DNA from: Aldrovandia affinis
Lineage: Eukaryota; Chordata; Actinopteri; Notacanthiformes; Halosauridae
Length of the DNA: 64,000 nt
Direction: 5' to 3'
NCBI GenBank assembly: GCA_029706075.1
Contig: JAINUG010000018.1
Coordinates: 1,387,001 to 1,451,000 of the forward strand
Part shown: positions 1 to 10,105 of the stretch, one piece after another
How the letters are laid out: the number at the start of each line of letters is the position of its first letter
Position numbering within the stretch: position 1 is the stretch's first letter
The notes under the pieces: model-generated
The model's database searches: none
Seen by the model: the letters and a program-made list of their open reading frames with translations, nothing else
What the model was told of the DNA's origin: nothing
Made by a program: the position numbers and the translations under genes

Positions 1-442
1 ATAAACCAAGAAATGTGCCAAATCTGATCTTTCACATTTACATGAATACATTCTGGAAATTGCTGAGATTTGAAGGGAATGCAATTAGATTGTTTTCATT
101 TTGTAGATGAGTGATTAGGGAAGAAATAATTATGATAAAACGACTGCCATTGGTTTCTGGTTCAAGGCCTTTGAGCAGAAATGTGTTTCGATACCTGGAA
201 CCGGATATTACTTTACCCCAGTGTTCCTTCTTGCAGCTATGCTGTAACGCTATCTTACAGTAGGGAGGGAATATTTCGGCGCATTGGATTACAGACTGGA
301 ATGGCTCACTATGAAACACTCCCATGAATGCTAAACACATGTTGAAATACATTGTGCTATTGAAAAATGTGTTATTGCAAGATGGCAGAATTTTTGTTCA
401 GTAACTGCAAAATGAAATAAACTAATTGTATGTGTATACAAA
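1..442. other. Intronic sequence, nothing recognised
   Basis: AT-rich DNA with no supported gene. Short open frames on the minus strand have no recognisable family motif. Confidence 0.5.
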
Positions 443-655
443 CAGGTGACTGCCCAAATAAAGGAAACATTCCACCTTGGCATAGATTCTACAAGTGTCT
501 GGAACTCTACTGGAGTGATGTAACACAAATTATTACTTATAAAAACAAAAAAGTTTAGGTTACCAAAAATGGAAAAAATAATGTAAATATCAGAGTTATA
601 AAAAAGGCCCTTTTCAGGGAACAAGTAATGGGTTAATGTGGGTTAACTGTTCACA
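443..655. mobile_element. Two abutting Tc1/mariner relics
   Basis: The segment opens with ACAGGTGACTGCCCAAATAA, a variant of the terminus CAGGTAACTGCCAAAATAA also found at 8557 and 30093. From about 546 the sequence changes to a piece (AAAAAGGCCCTTTTCAGGGA and flanks) that also occurs at 20225-20330 inside a minus-oriented Tc1 of another family. These look like end fragments of two different Tc1-type elements. No transposase remains. Confidence 0.7.
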
Positions 656-1116
656 CACCATAGGGTCAAGCGCCACTCTCATAGCCCTACCCATAATCCT
701 CTGCTCTGTGAAACTGCGTTTGTTTGGGTATTTTTTATCGCATCCCAGTGCCACCGGTCCTGATTTATCTCACTTCCTAATCAGCTGGCATTCTTCAAAC
801 TAATACATTATTTTAATTTTATCTGCTAATGTCTAACCCCATGTGGCGCGGCACAAGTGAGCCAGACTATCCAGGCGGAGAGGAGAGGAGAGGAGAGGAG
901 GGGGGGGGGGGAAGTGGAGGGGGCCTGCACAATAGATTTTAATTGTAAAGACAGACTGCAATCAGCATGTTCTATTTAATTTTTTTATTCAAAAATCATT
1001 TCCTCCTCTTCTTCTGACACTGATTTGAATTTTGTTAATGATGGGAATACACAGGCTTGGGTTCTTCATCCTTCCCACAGAAGGTTTTGTTTAACCTCAG
1101 GAAATGAATTCATTTC

Positions 1117-1117
<1 letters not shown>
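656..1117. other. Intronic sequence with purine-rich low complexity
   Basis: No gene is seen. At about 876-914 there is a GGAGA-type repeat followed by an 11-12 base G run. Confidence 0.5.
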
Positions 1118-1157
<40 letters not shown>

Positions 1158-1182
1158 CTCTCTCTCTTCTCTTCTCTCTCCC
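1118..1182. repeat. Poly-T run grading into (CT)n
   Basis: About 39 T are followed by CTCTCTCTTCT-type sequence. It could be a reverse-oriented poly-A tail of a lost retroposon, but no SINE or LINE body is visible next to it. Confidence 0.85.
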
Positions 1183-1595
1183 GGGTGATTAGAAGCTGCT
1201 CGCTCTGTGTGTCTGAACAGACAGGAAACCTGCTGTCTTTTCCTGCTTCTCAGACATACGTTAGCCTCCTGTCCCCCCGACCCTCTGTGGTTTGTTTACT
1301 GCTTTCCGTCTGACGGTATGGCATTTAATGTATTTTAATCTTTCCACTTTCAAAATATGTGAAAATAGCTTGTAAACTTGCATTTATATAATATGCTGTA
1401 CGTGATAACTTTTTTTTTAAAGCAACGGAGGGAACTTGACTGAATGTCATCCTCCATAGACCGAATTGTATCTTGGTCCACTCAGCGTTGTGGAGGCCAG
1501 CAGCCCACCCCCCACTTTACCTCTTTCCCGCCCTTTTTTCCTCTGGTGTGTTCAAACCAGGTTCGCTGGCCCAGTTATGAATCTGCATCTCCGTC

Positions 1596-1643
1596 CACAC
1601 ACACACGCACCCACTCACACGCACACTCACACACACACTCACA

Positions 1644-1685
<42 letters not shown>

Positions 1686-1691
1686 CTCACA
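1596..1691. repeat. (CA)n microsatellite, interrupted
   Basis: CA repeats with CG and CT interruptions at the 5' side and a purer run of about 20 units at the 3' side. Open frames across it are repeat artefacts. Confidence 0.95.
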
Positions 1692-3019
1692 GACATGCGC
1701 CTGCTGGGTGGAGGCTGAGCTATCACAGGAACCTCGAGCATCATGCTGACTAAAGCACACTTTCTGTAAAAAAATACATAAATCCTTGAGTTCTGACCTG
1801 ACCAAGATTACACGAAAGGGGGCAAAAGGAGTCCATTTTGGTCATGTTACAAAGGAAAATTCACAGTTTCTGCAGCTGTCTGAATCTGAAATGTCCGAGA
1901 GCACGTTTATTATATTGCAGTTCAGTTAGAGGTCTGCATGATAATAAAATAATAAACTTTCTGATAGTGCATGCAGGTGATTAGATTAAGGGATCCATAT
2001 AACTTGTGGATCTGCAAGGCGAGGATCTGTTCTGAATGTTTGCAAACAGAAAGCTTTGATTCTTACTCAAGGAAAGGACTTGCTCAATGCAGTGTTCAAA
2101 TACAGCTTAGGGGAATTATTCCTACCCTGAACGCAGACCCAGAAATCGAAATTGAAAAGCAGAGTTCTAAATACATTTCCCACATTTCCACAACGACACC
2201 TGGTTGGATGTTCAGATGTTACAGAATTCGAAGATGAGAGCAATCAGTGCATTCACATTGTGTGCATATGTGTGATATGTACCACATAAGGTCAGTGTTA
2301 GGGATAGTTATAGCTGATATTCTGTGAGGCGACATTAGTGACAGAATGTGAGATATCTGTGTCTATTGAGAGTTGCACTAATCTTCAATCTTCTACTACT
2401 ACTATGACATGTTTTGGTTGAGATTTGTACAATTTTCGATTTTATTTTTAAGTGCCTCAGTCCAGTGTACTGCACACCAGGCCCGGTTAGGTACTGGCGT
2501 AGGTCGGCCCAGCATGACACGGCTTGGCCTGATATGGAGAACTGATATGTGATCCCAAGGCCTTTTCCTCTCTCCTGTCCTGTTAACCACAACTGGGATG
2601 ACAGCTGAGTCACCCCTACACTCCCCAGACGACCCCAGTCTATTGCCCCCCCACCCGCCTTTACGCAGCCTTGACTTCCAGAAATGTCAGTTCGCCCCTC
2701 TCCGCAGTTCCTCTGCCTCGTGATGCTCAAAAGGCGTCCAGTGACAGCCCCTCTTCCATTCTCTCTGAAGTCACTGAAAACTCACCTCTGGGCCAAAACA
2801 GCGGAACAGACCGCAAGCTTTTCCACAAAGGTCTCAGTTTCTCACCTCTCCTGACATCTCCCCTGGCTAATCCTGGCTAAAAGTTTATCCATCCCGACCA
2901 AATTAAAAGAAGGTTGAAGGTCAAGTGACCGGCACATGCAATGGTCGGAGGAAATTAGAGCTCCATCTAAACTCTCTGATTTCATTGTTCAGCTGTTAAG
3001 AGGGAGTCATCCTGTACCA
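1692..3019. other. Intronic sequence, nothing recognised
   Basis: No exon-like coding and no transposon family identified. A GC-rich patch at about 2470-2530 (CAGGCCCGGTTAGG and AGGTCGGCCC) could be the remains of a DNA transposon end, but no matching second terminus was found. Confidence 0.4.
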
Positions 3020-3743
3020 CGTCTGGGAAGAAGATTAAACAAACAGCTCGTGTTGAGGCCAGCATAATGGCCGCCATTACTCAAGCACTACTGAAACAGC
3101 AAGGCATGCTAGAGACTGCAGTTCAACATGCGGCATGGGCAGCCATGGGGGAATTCAACAACATCTCTTCAGTCTGACTCGCAAGCACAGATGACTGGTG
3201 TCGTTGGCATAGTTGAGAGGGTGGATGATGTCCAGGGGAAACACGGGGAATGAAAAAAGGCATTAACAGCTGCAACGCAGATCAATATAAGCTAAAGCTG
3301 ATAATAGCTGAACTTGAGCAGTGATCACGTTAACAACAACACACGCATTGTTGGATTGGTGCCAAACCACAAAGGAGATGACCCGATCGGGTTCCTTCCT
3401 ACATGGATCCCCACACTGAGCAAGACTCCCGTCGAGATTGACCCACGCGCATAGAATTTACGGGCCCGGTCAGTCTCACACCACGATCCTCAGAGTGCCC
3501 AGATGCCAGGACCGGCAAGCCATTCTGCAGCGAGCCAGGGACGCTTGGAAGAGAGAGCCCATCCACGAGGCCAGGAGAGCGCTACAACTCTCCACAGACT
3601 ACAGCGCCTTCACCATGCATTGATGCCAAGCCTGCATGGGCACGCAGAAGGAGCTCCGCGCAGTGGGCGTGGTGAGCTTCCTGAACTACTCTGCCACCCT
3701 GTGTTGCCTTCACAACGGAGAAAAGCTGACCTTCGACCTTGTA
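3020..3743 (+). pseudogene. L1/Tx1-type LINE ORF1 relic
   Basis: Translating pieces in two or three frames gives the order expected of a fish L1/Tx1 ORF1 protein. A coiled-coil-like start (ARVEASIMAAITQALLKQQ) is followed by an IAELE stretch, VGLVPNHKGDDP, then AHRIYGPGQSHTTILRV, QDRQAILQRARDAW, STDYSAFT and finally YSATLCCLHNGEKLTFD. Known ORF1 proteins of this clade have the equivalent series: an IAELE-NNxRIxGxPEG hinge, AHR-GP, RFQDR, DYSA, and YPATLR-ANGK-TF. ORF1p is an RNA-binding chaperone of the LINE particle. Stops and frameshifts break the frame repeatedly, and no endonuclease or reverse transcriptase follows. A SINE tail directly abuts the 3' side. The clade call comes from motif recall; RTE or other ORF1 types are less likely. 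Confidence 0.72.
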
Positions 3744-3985
3744 CCAGCATTGCCCCCAGGGTGGGGGGAGGGAAGCCGATACAAGCTCGCTGCGTATAGG
3801 AGTGACTCTGTGTGCATACCGGAGTTACGGTGACAACTTGGCGGGTTCCGGCTCGGAGGAGGCGGTGCTCAGCCGCATGTCACTGCTGGTACCAGGACTA
3901 CCGCAGCAAGCTCATAAGATATATGAGGGAGTGGGACAATTGATGTGAAAAGGAGGGTATAATTGCAGAAAAATAAAATGGGAAA
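3744..3985 (+). mobile_element. SINE family A, 5'-truncated tail
   Basis: GCCCCCAGGGTGGGGGGAG, then CAAGCTCGCTGCGTATAGG and GGAGGCGGTGCTCAGCC, follow the same order as the copies at 7581 and 62490. The tRNA-like head is missing. The tail ends in GGGAAAAAATTTAAAC, matching the shared A/B tail. It joins the L1 ORF1 relic without a gap. Confidence 0.8.
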
Positions 3986-4121
3986 AAATTTAAACATCAA
4001 AACATTCTATATCATTATATCCTGATTACAGTTTATTATATATGTCTGACCTCCATAAATCTATTCCAGACCTCTCGACAGAGTCTTCTGTTGCCATGAT
4101 TTTGGCAGCTTTCTGGTTATA

Positions 4122-4977
4122 TATTTTAAGCATTTAGCAGACACTCTTATCCAGAGTGACTTACAAGATGTGCATTAATACATGGTAGGAACAGTCATAG
4201 TTTGCACACTAAATCAGTGCAGTAATACAGCGATAGACCTCGTTGTAGGCAGCTGCATACCATACCTGTAACACTGAGAAGGAAAAGGTTATTAATTATT
4301 ATATTTTTTTTATTAAATGAGAAGGCAGGGATACATATACAAGAAGTGTTGAGGAAGTCGGTAGTGGTGATGGCAGTTGGCTAGATGTACAGAATTCAGT
4401 GGTAGTGGAGTCTGAAAAGGTGGGTTTTGAGTCTCTTGCAGAAGATCGCAAGTGACCGCAGTCCTGACCGATTGCGTAAGGTCGTTCCACCACCGAGGGG
4501 TCAGGACAGAGAAGAGGCGAGACCGCAAGGAGTGGCTGCTGGGCTCCCGGAGGGATGGGGCAGTCAGTTTGCCTGAGGAGGCTGAGTGGAGGGTGGGGCT
4601 GGGGTGTAGGGTGTGATGTAGGGTGTGATGAGTGTCTGGAGGTAAGGGGAAGCGGTTCCTCTAGCCTGAAAGGCAAACACCAGTGATTTGAATCTGATGC
4701 GTGCTGCGATGGGGAGCCAGTACAGAGAGGAGAGTAGAGGGCTGACGTGGGTGAACTTGGGTAGATTGAACACCAGACGTGCGGCAGCATTCTGGACTAG
4801 TTGCAATGGCTTGATGGCACAGGCCGGTAGGCCTGCCAGCAAGGAATTTCAGTAGTCCAGATGTGAGATCACCAGGGCCTGGACCAGGAGTTGTGTGGCC
4901 TCTTGGGTGAGGAACGGTTGGATCCTCCGGATGTTGTGGAGGGAGAATTGGCAGGTCCGGGTGATCGCTGCTATGTC
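4122..4977 (-). mobile_element. L2-clade LINE, 5'-truncated 3' end
   Basis: The low-coordinate end carries the L2 3' tail (on the minus strand CTCTGGATAAGAG, then GTCTGCTAAATGC). Minus-strand coding follows that matches the C-terminal reverse transcriptase region of the element at 35046-38455: LPACAIKPLQLVQNAAARLV, FTHVSPLLSSLYWLPI and RIRFKSLVFAFQA. Frameshifts are present. Similarity stops near 4975, typical 5' truncation from incomplete reverse transcription. Confidence 0.88.
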
Positions 4978-5160
4978 ATTTTACACATTTTAGGCATTTA
5001 GCAGACGCTCTTATCCAGAGCGACTTACAAGATGTGCATTAATACATGGTAGGAACAATCATAGTTTGTGCATGAGATCAGTGCAGTAATACAGCGATAG
5101 ACATCGTTGTAGGCAGCTGCATACCATACCTGTAACACTGGGAAAGAAAAATTATAAAAT
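4978..5160 (-). mobile_element. Second L2 LINE 3'-end fragment
   Basis: A second copy of the L2 tail starts directly after the first element: TTTAGGCATTTAGCAGACGC and CTTATCCAGAGCGACTTAC, then about 130 bp of matching 3' UTR. Two LINE tails lie head to tail within 900 bp, which suggests an insertion at, or a duplication of, the first copy's 5' boundary. Confidence 0.8.
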
Positions 5161-5590
5161 TAACTGGAATCAGTCATTTTTTCCCCTGCTTAACAACAAA
5201 GCAAATGGCACACCTATTTCATCCATTATTCCACTACAGTCACATATTTCGGTATTGACATTCAGACATCCGTAAATAACATTGTTAGGGACAACTATGA
5301 GAAAACACATAGTGTAAAAGATGTCAAGAGGTACCCTGGAGTGCACTGCCAGCATCATTACGGTCACAGGCATTCAAATTTATGTTTTACCGTGAATCAG
5401 TTTACCTTAGTGAAATGATGCCTTTTGGATGCACTGGATGAATTTCACTTCCCATCTTTGAACTGTACCACCGTGCCTTTCAGTTGTGCTGCATTAAAGT
5501 GTAGATGGACCTGCTCTCCACAACACCACAGAGAGAAGTAGAGATTGAAAGTGTAAAAAAGGTGCATTCTTGACTTTGGTCCAATTATAA
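5161..5590. other. Intronic sequence, nothing recognised
   Basis: Unique-looking AT-rich DNA with no supported gene or repeat. Confidence 0.5.
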
Positions 5591-5598
5591 CTAATGCT

Positions 5599-6750
5599 CA
5601 GGGCCGGCTCAAGGCACAGGCCATACAGGCAGCTGCCTGGGGCGCCATGTCGGCGAGGGGCGCTAGGTCGCCCTCACAAAAAAAAAAAATATATATATAT
5701 ATTCGCTGGTGGCTGGTGGGCGCCCTCTCCTTTCCTCCCAATGAACAAATAAACAAAAAGAAATACACTTTGCACCCCTGTTCTGTTCCTCACACAATGT
5801 TTCATCTGGCCTGCACTTTGACAAAGATGCTGTTACTGAGGTGGGGGATAGGATGCCTGGCTGCTTGCTGAAAGTGGGGGTTACATGCGCGCATCACAGG
5901 CAACCCAAGAGACGTGCTGTTGCCTGTCGGGTCATGCGCAGGTGACGGGGTCAGAGAGGCACGCACTACTGATGCAGTCAGGCAGAGAGCCAACATCAGC
6001 GCGACGCAAGATAGATATCAGATCAATGACAGATTTTATATTTGCACAATGACTTTGAAAAGGCACAAGCCTTCAGGTGCGCAGGGGAGAAAACGGAGGA
6101 AGGAGGAGAAGGAAAAGAGCCCAATTAAGAGGTAGGCTATGTCATCAAAATGCCGTTTTGTTGTGTTTCTGTGTTATTGTAGGAGGCTAGGGAGCTAACT
6201 AGCTAAGTAATAAACAAGCTAATGCTAGCTAGATAATGCGATGCTAAGACTTACTGCTAGACTCATACAGATTGAAGGATGAATGCATGCTGATGCTGAG
6301 TTACCCTCATGTTTTGGCTTGAAGCTTATTAGTACCCACCTGTAGTTATTACCACAACTAGGCTACTACACCTGAATTGCAGAGTTGCAAAACCCTCATG
6401 CTTGCCTTGAGTCTCGAGCTTTATTATTAGGCTGCCAAAATTAGTAGTAGGCTACAACATTATATCAGTGATAATAATGTGGCTAGCTATCCATAACAAA
6501 TGGATTTAAGTTGTTTGTCCTACAGCTGCTTTTGCTTGTAATAGGCTAATAAATAAAAGTGAGTATTCTTACCATTTTCTCTTATCCTTCCTGTTTAAAT
6601 GAGACTTTGGTAAGTGATTTGTTTGAGAAGTGATTTTATTTGAAAAAATTTTTGTCTTGAATCCATGGTGATGTCTGATTGATGTTTGTTGGGGGAGACA
6701 CCCAAATGCCAATCTCGCCTAGGGCACCAAAATGTGTAGAGCCAGCCCTG
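5599..6750 (+). mobile_element. hAT transposon, internally deleted (1152 bp)
   Basis: The ends are inverted: CAGGGCCGGCTCAAGGC on the left, and on the right GCCTAGGGCACC running to GAGCCAGCCCTG. The 8 bp outside the left end are CTAATGCT and outside the right end CTAATACT, a 7-of-8 target site duplication of the length hAT elements make. Inside is only the first coding segment of a hAT transposase with a splice-donor-like end; the catalytic region is missing. It would need a transposase supplied by a full-length relative. Confidence 0.9.
6049..6135 (+). pseudogene. hAT transposase N-terminal exon remnant
   Basis: The frame reads MTLKRHKPSGAQGRKRRKE and continues about nine more residues, then reaches GGTAGG, which looks like a splice donor. 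MKR-KPSGAQ-RKRK is the typical start of the ZMYM-like hAT transposase family in animals, preceding the zinc finger. Nothing of the zinc finger, RNase H core or dimerisation domain is in the element. It is therefore an exon left behind when the middle of the transposon was deleted. Confidence 0.75.
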
Positions 6751-6758
6751 CTAATACT

Positions 6759-7573
6759 ATATCTAATTCTGGATGTGTGTACAAATATTTGCATTGCAAC
6801 AAAAAAATGCAATTTCCACAATTACTACAATTTGGCACACCAAATACATTTGATCTGTAAATAAAGACTTTGTTTTGTGCAGTGGGCACATAAAGTAATA
6901 TACACTTTTGAACATGTATACAACTCAGGGGTTTTTGAAGATCACTGTTTTCCTTCTGTCTGCATCTGTGTCCTGCTCTTAGGGCTTAGGGGATTCTTGG
7001 GGGAAAAGGCCTTGGGGCCCCCTCGTCATTGAGTGGACTGTAAACTCTTCTTCCAGAGGCCTAGTGTCTCTTATATATTCATATTTCTTACAAGCAGCCA
7101 CAAAAGAATCTCCCCGTAGTCAAAAAGTGGGGAAAAGATTTGATTTCAATAGGAAAACAATTGGCTGGAAAGCTGAATGGGACAACATACTTGCTTAATC
7201 AAAAACCCAAATCATCAATTGATTCATTTTGTCATTATGTCATAGGACCTACTGGATACCTTACAAAAGTATTTCCCAATTCATACTGTGATCTTTGCCT
7301 CCCACCAGCAAATTGGTGCAGTCATACACATGACTGTTGGGACACATAGGAATGATGTACTATTACTTAGTGATGACTCCAAATTAGGCTTATTTGAGAA
7401 GCAAAGGAAAATCTTGCTTGCTGGCAGAGTGCTAGCCCAACACTGGCTTCCCGCACATACCCATAATGTGCCATAGTGGCTAGCACAGATCCAGTATGTC
7501 GTAATGTTAGAGTTGTCTACTGCTAGGAATAATAAAGCACATGCATGCGCACTTGCACTGCCTGCCTCAAAGA
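6759..7573. other. Intronic sequence, nothing recognised
   Basis: No gene or repeat family identified. Confidence 0.5.
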
Positions 7574-7580
7574 TTTCTGA

Positions 7581-7953
7581 GGCCTCCCGCGTGGTCTAGT
7601 GGTTTCAACGTCCGACGCTGGCCACAGCGACCAGGGTTCGATTCCCCGTTGCGCCAGAGTCGGCTCTGGCGCGTAGTGCCATCGGGGCTGCAATTGACTG
7701 TCCGCCCCAGGGAGGGGGGAGGGAAGCCGACACACACAGTTCGCTGCGCACAGGAGTGGTTCTAGGGTACCAGAATTACAGTTGACGCCACAACGAGTGG
7801 AGGAGGAGGCACTTGTCACTACCGGTCACATGACTATGGCAGCGAACTATGAGGGAAGGGGATTGAACTAAGCACAGCGGGAAATTGGCTACCAAATTGG
7901 GAGAAATACGGGGTAAAATCGTAAACATACGATTATAAAAAAATTAAAAAGTT
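7581..7953 (+). mobile_element. SINE family A, tRNA-headed, full length
   Basis: The head folds like a tRNA gene and carries an RNA polymerase III A box (TGGTCTAGTGG, 7592-7602) and B box (GGTTCGATTCC, 7635-7645). A family-specific body follows (GCGCCAGAGTCGGCTCTGG, GGAGGGAAGCCGACACAC, GAGGAGGAGGCAC). The 3' end is TTGGCTACCAAATTGGGAG, then GGGTAAAATCGTAAAC and an A-rich stretch. TTTCTGA flanks both sides (7574-7580 and 7954-7960), a probable 7-bp target duplication. Confidence 0.9.
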
Positions 7954-7960
7954 TTTCTGA

Positions 7961-8556
7961 TCTCATGAACTTGATCCACTGAGATCATTTGTGTGTAGGC
8001 CATTTTATCTCTGTTTTTTTCTGCCATTTTATTTTTGCTGTTATGTATAAGAGCCATGCTGTTCTGTATGTACCATTTTAGTGTAACTCATGCTGGTTAT
8101 ATGCCACATTTTTCTTTCTCATTTTCTCTTTTTTATAGCTGTATTCCTTATTTATGTAATATATAAGTAAAAGGTGTCATAATGCTCTCATGACTGTGAC
8201 CGCTGTGGGGGTGGGGGGTTTGGAGGGTGGGCTGGGAGGAGGATGTAATATGTTTGAAATTGTCAATGAAAACCAGATCACAAAAAAAGAAAGAACGGGA
8301 GAACGTTTCGATTTGCGCCAATCTGCCGCAGCTGTATTGCTGTAAATATTTGCTGGCGATGGGTTTATTATTGTTATTGATATTACTTATGATTTATTTT
8401 TTCATCAATTTTATTTATTTATTTCAAAAGCATTTTTAGTAGGCTGTTGGCACAGCTGCATTACCGGACTGCAGTACTGAAGATTGTCCTTAGGGTGTGT
8501 GGTGAAGTATGTTTAGAGTGAAAGGTATGCTAGGCATACACAGAATATTACATTTA
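7961..8556. other. Intronic sequence, nothing recognised
   Basis: AT-rich with TTTATTTATTT runs near 8400. No gene supported. Confidence 0.5.
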
Positions 8557-8923
8557 TACAGATAACTGCCAGAGTAAAGGAAACACTGAGTAAATGAAGG
8601 GTTCTGGCATCTGTTATAGTGTGGGGTGCATTTTCCTCTCATGGTTTAGTTCCACTCAACCCATTGGAGGGCAAGGTAAATGCCAATAAATACAAAGCCA
8701 TTCTGAGTGATCACCTTCATCCTATGGTGAAGCATTTAAATCCTGGTGGGAGTGGTCTCTTCCCGGATGACAATGCCCCCATCCACAGGGCATGAGTGGT
8801 CACTGAATGGTTTGATGAGCATGAAAACGATGTAAATCATATGCCGTAGCTGTCACAGTTACCATATCTCAACCAAATTGAGCACTTATGGGAGATTCTG
8901 GAACAGCACCTGAGAGAGTATTT
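8557..8923 (+). mobile_element. Tc1 relic, CAGRTAACTGCC family, with transposase fragments
   Basis: It starts with TACAGATAACTGCCAGAGTA, the terminus of the family also seen at 30093. The inner sequence encodes pieces of a Tc1 transposase on the plus strand: a VWGAFSS-like stretch, DNAPIHRA (here the second catalytic aspartate region), and NQIEHLWEILEQHLRE at the D34E glutamate. Internal deletions and stops are present. The element is cut by a SINE at about 8924 and its right end was not found. Confidence 0.8.
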
Positions 8924-9265
8924 TGGCTGATCCAATATGGTGTGCGCTGCCTGTCAGGGATTCGGTTCGAAGCCCGCATCTCTACTAGACCGGCCTTAAT
9001 CGTCAGCCCCGATCGGGGGCGGCATTTGGAGGGGGAGGGTGAGCCGGCTCGGGTCCGCCGTGAAGCATGTAAGGAGTCTAAAGAACGTGGGTGGGCGAAT
9101 TCCATCTCGAAGGAAGCAGAGTTCGCTGCCCTCGGAGAATTAGCTTGCCTCGTAGAGACGAGCGGTGGACTCGTGTGGGGAGGTAAATCTAAATATATAG
9201 AGGATGTAATTGGTTACCAAATTGGGATAAAAATGGGAAGAAATCATAAACAAATTAGTAAAAAG
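8924..9265 (+). mobile_element. SINE family B copy
   Basis: A damaged tRNA-like head retains the B box GGTTCGAAGCC (8964-8974). The family B body follows: GATCGGGGGCGGCATTTGG, GTGGGCGAATTCCATCTCG, GAGTTCGCTGCCCTCGGAG and AGACGAGCGG. The 3' end, GTAATTGGTTACCAAATTGG, leads into ATCATAAAC, the tail shared with family A. It lies at the broken end of the Tc1 relic. Confidence 0.85.
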
Positions 9266-9932
9266 AAAAGAAACAGAGGCCTTCACACCTCAGTCACGCC
9301 AGCACAGAATAAAGATGGCTGTCCACACCAGATCACTTATATTTCACTAGCATCCTTGTGACAGCGTGTGGAATGTGTGACGCCTTGTATGTAGATCAGT
9401 TTGTGTGTAGTTGACATGTCCACTAGATAGCAAGGCATAACAGTGCTCGGCGTTATGAATAATTCTAAATCACCTACTAGAGGGCCTGCCAGATTGACGT
9501 AACTCCCTGTGAGGTTTTATTTATTTATTTTTTTCCCCCCCTTCTCCACGCCGAGGTCTGCAGTCTGTCCCCGCGTCGCGTAAATAGAATATCGGATTAC
9601 GTGCTAACGCTGTTACCGGGAGGGATGATGGCGAGGAGAACGCACAGCAGGGCCCGTGGAGGCACACATCACCGTTGTGAGCTCCAACGAACATGACGTG
9701 AGCGGACTCTTCAGAGAGCAGCTTATCAACGCACGCTCATTTCATGTTCGATCCAGAGATATCAGATCGAGGGGGGGGGGGGGGCTGTCGAACCCTCAGG
9801 TAAGTGGGGCTCCATTTGCCCCCCCGCCGTGATAACAGGGCAAGGGATGAGACTGCGGACTCTGCAGTGTGTGCCGTGCGCCTGACTCCTTCGTTGAAAC
9901 GATAAGCTTTTTCACAGGTGGATTAAACCGCA
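9266..9932. other. Intron immediately upstream of the CDKAL1 exon
   Basis: No additional exon is seen. There is a run of about 14 G at 9769-9783. The last 20 bases before the exon are the splice acceptor. Confidence 0.6.
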
Positions 9933-9953
9933 CCTCTTTCCTCTCTTCTGCAG
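9933..9953 (+). other. Splice acceptor and polypyrimidine tract of the CDKAL1 exon
   Basis: A run of C and T (CCTCTTTCCTCTCTTCTG) leads into CAG just before the reading frame that matches CDKAL1. It fits a strong U2-type 3' splice site and fixes the exon start. Confidence 0.9.
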
Positions 9954-10099
9954 GAAATGGCCAGAATCCTCAGCCACCCGCGTGTGTACGCCTTCTTGCA
10001 CGTCCCTGTTCAGTCTGCGTCCGACAGCGTCCTGATGGACATGAAGAGGGAGTACTGTGCGGCCGACTTCAGACGCGTCGTTGACTTCTTAAAAGACAA
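9954..10099 (+). CDS. cdkal1: CDKAL1 internal exon (tRNA-A37 methylthiotransferase), 146 bp
   Basis: This exon encodes 48 full codons plus two bases (phase 0 in, phase 2 out). The product begins [16 protein letters not shown] and contains [16 protein letters not shown] and ends near VVDFLKD. These match vertebrate CDKAL1 almost residue for residue; the PVQSxSDxVLxxMxRxY block is a family signature in the radical-SAM core of methylthiotransferases. CDKAL1 adds a methylthio group to t6A37 of tRNA-Lys(UUU), uses two Fe-S clusters, and is anchored in the ER membrane by a C-terminal segment; neither the cluster cysteines nor the anchor is in this exon. The acceptor is a pyrimidine-rich run ending CTGCAG at 9953, and the donor is GTAAGT at 10100. 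There are no stops or frameshifts. I could not find the preceding exon (ending near NPPYILEHLE) or the following one (starting VPGIT), so both should lie outside the window. The gene runs on the plus strand. Identification is from recall of the family, not a search. Confidence 0.95.
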
Positions 10100-10105
10100 G
10101 TAAGT
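10100..10105 (+). other. Splice donor GTAAGT of the CDKAL1 exon
   Basis: The exon ends in AA, and the next six bases are GTAAGT, the consensus U2-type 5' splice site. The two leftover exon bases would be completed by a G at the next exon, giving the lysine that precedes VPGIT in known CDKAL1 proteins. Confidence 0.92.

Noticed and set aside
1118-1182. Poly-T as the tail of a processed pseudogene
   Set aside because: No coding similarity on the minus strand next to it.
2440-2540. GC-rich patch resembling a transposon end
   Set aside because: No matching inverted terminus or target duplication was found nearby.
7592-7645. Possible functional tRNA gene (A and B boxes)
   Set aside because: The boxes belong to the tRNA-derived head of SINE family A; no proper anticodon arm and acceptor stem are kept, and the body and tail continue as a SINE.
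8881-8923. Possible upstream CDKAL1 exon ending in EHL
   Set aside because: The IEHLW sequence belongs to the Tc1 D34E motif, not to the LEHLE end of the preceding CDKAL1 exon.
9869-10084. 71-codon frame overlapping the CDKAL1 exon
   Set aside because: It crosses the splice acceptor in a different frame; the CDKAL1 frame explains the sequence and has exact splice sites.
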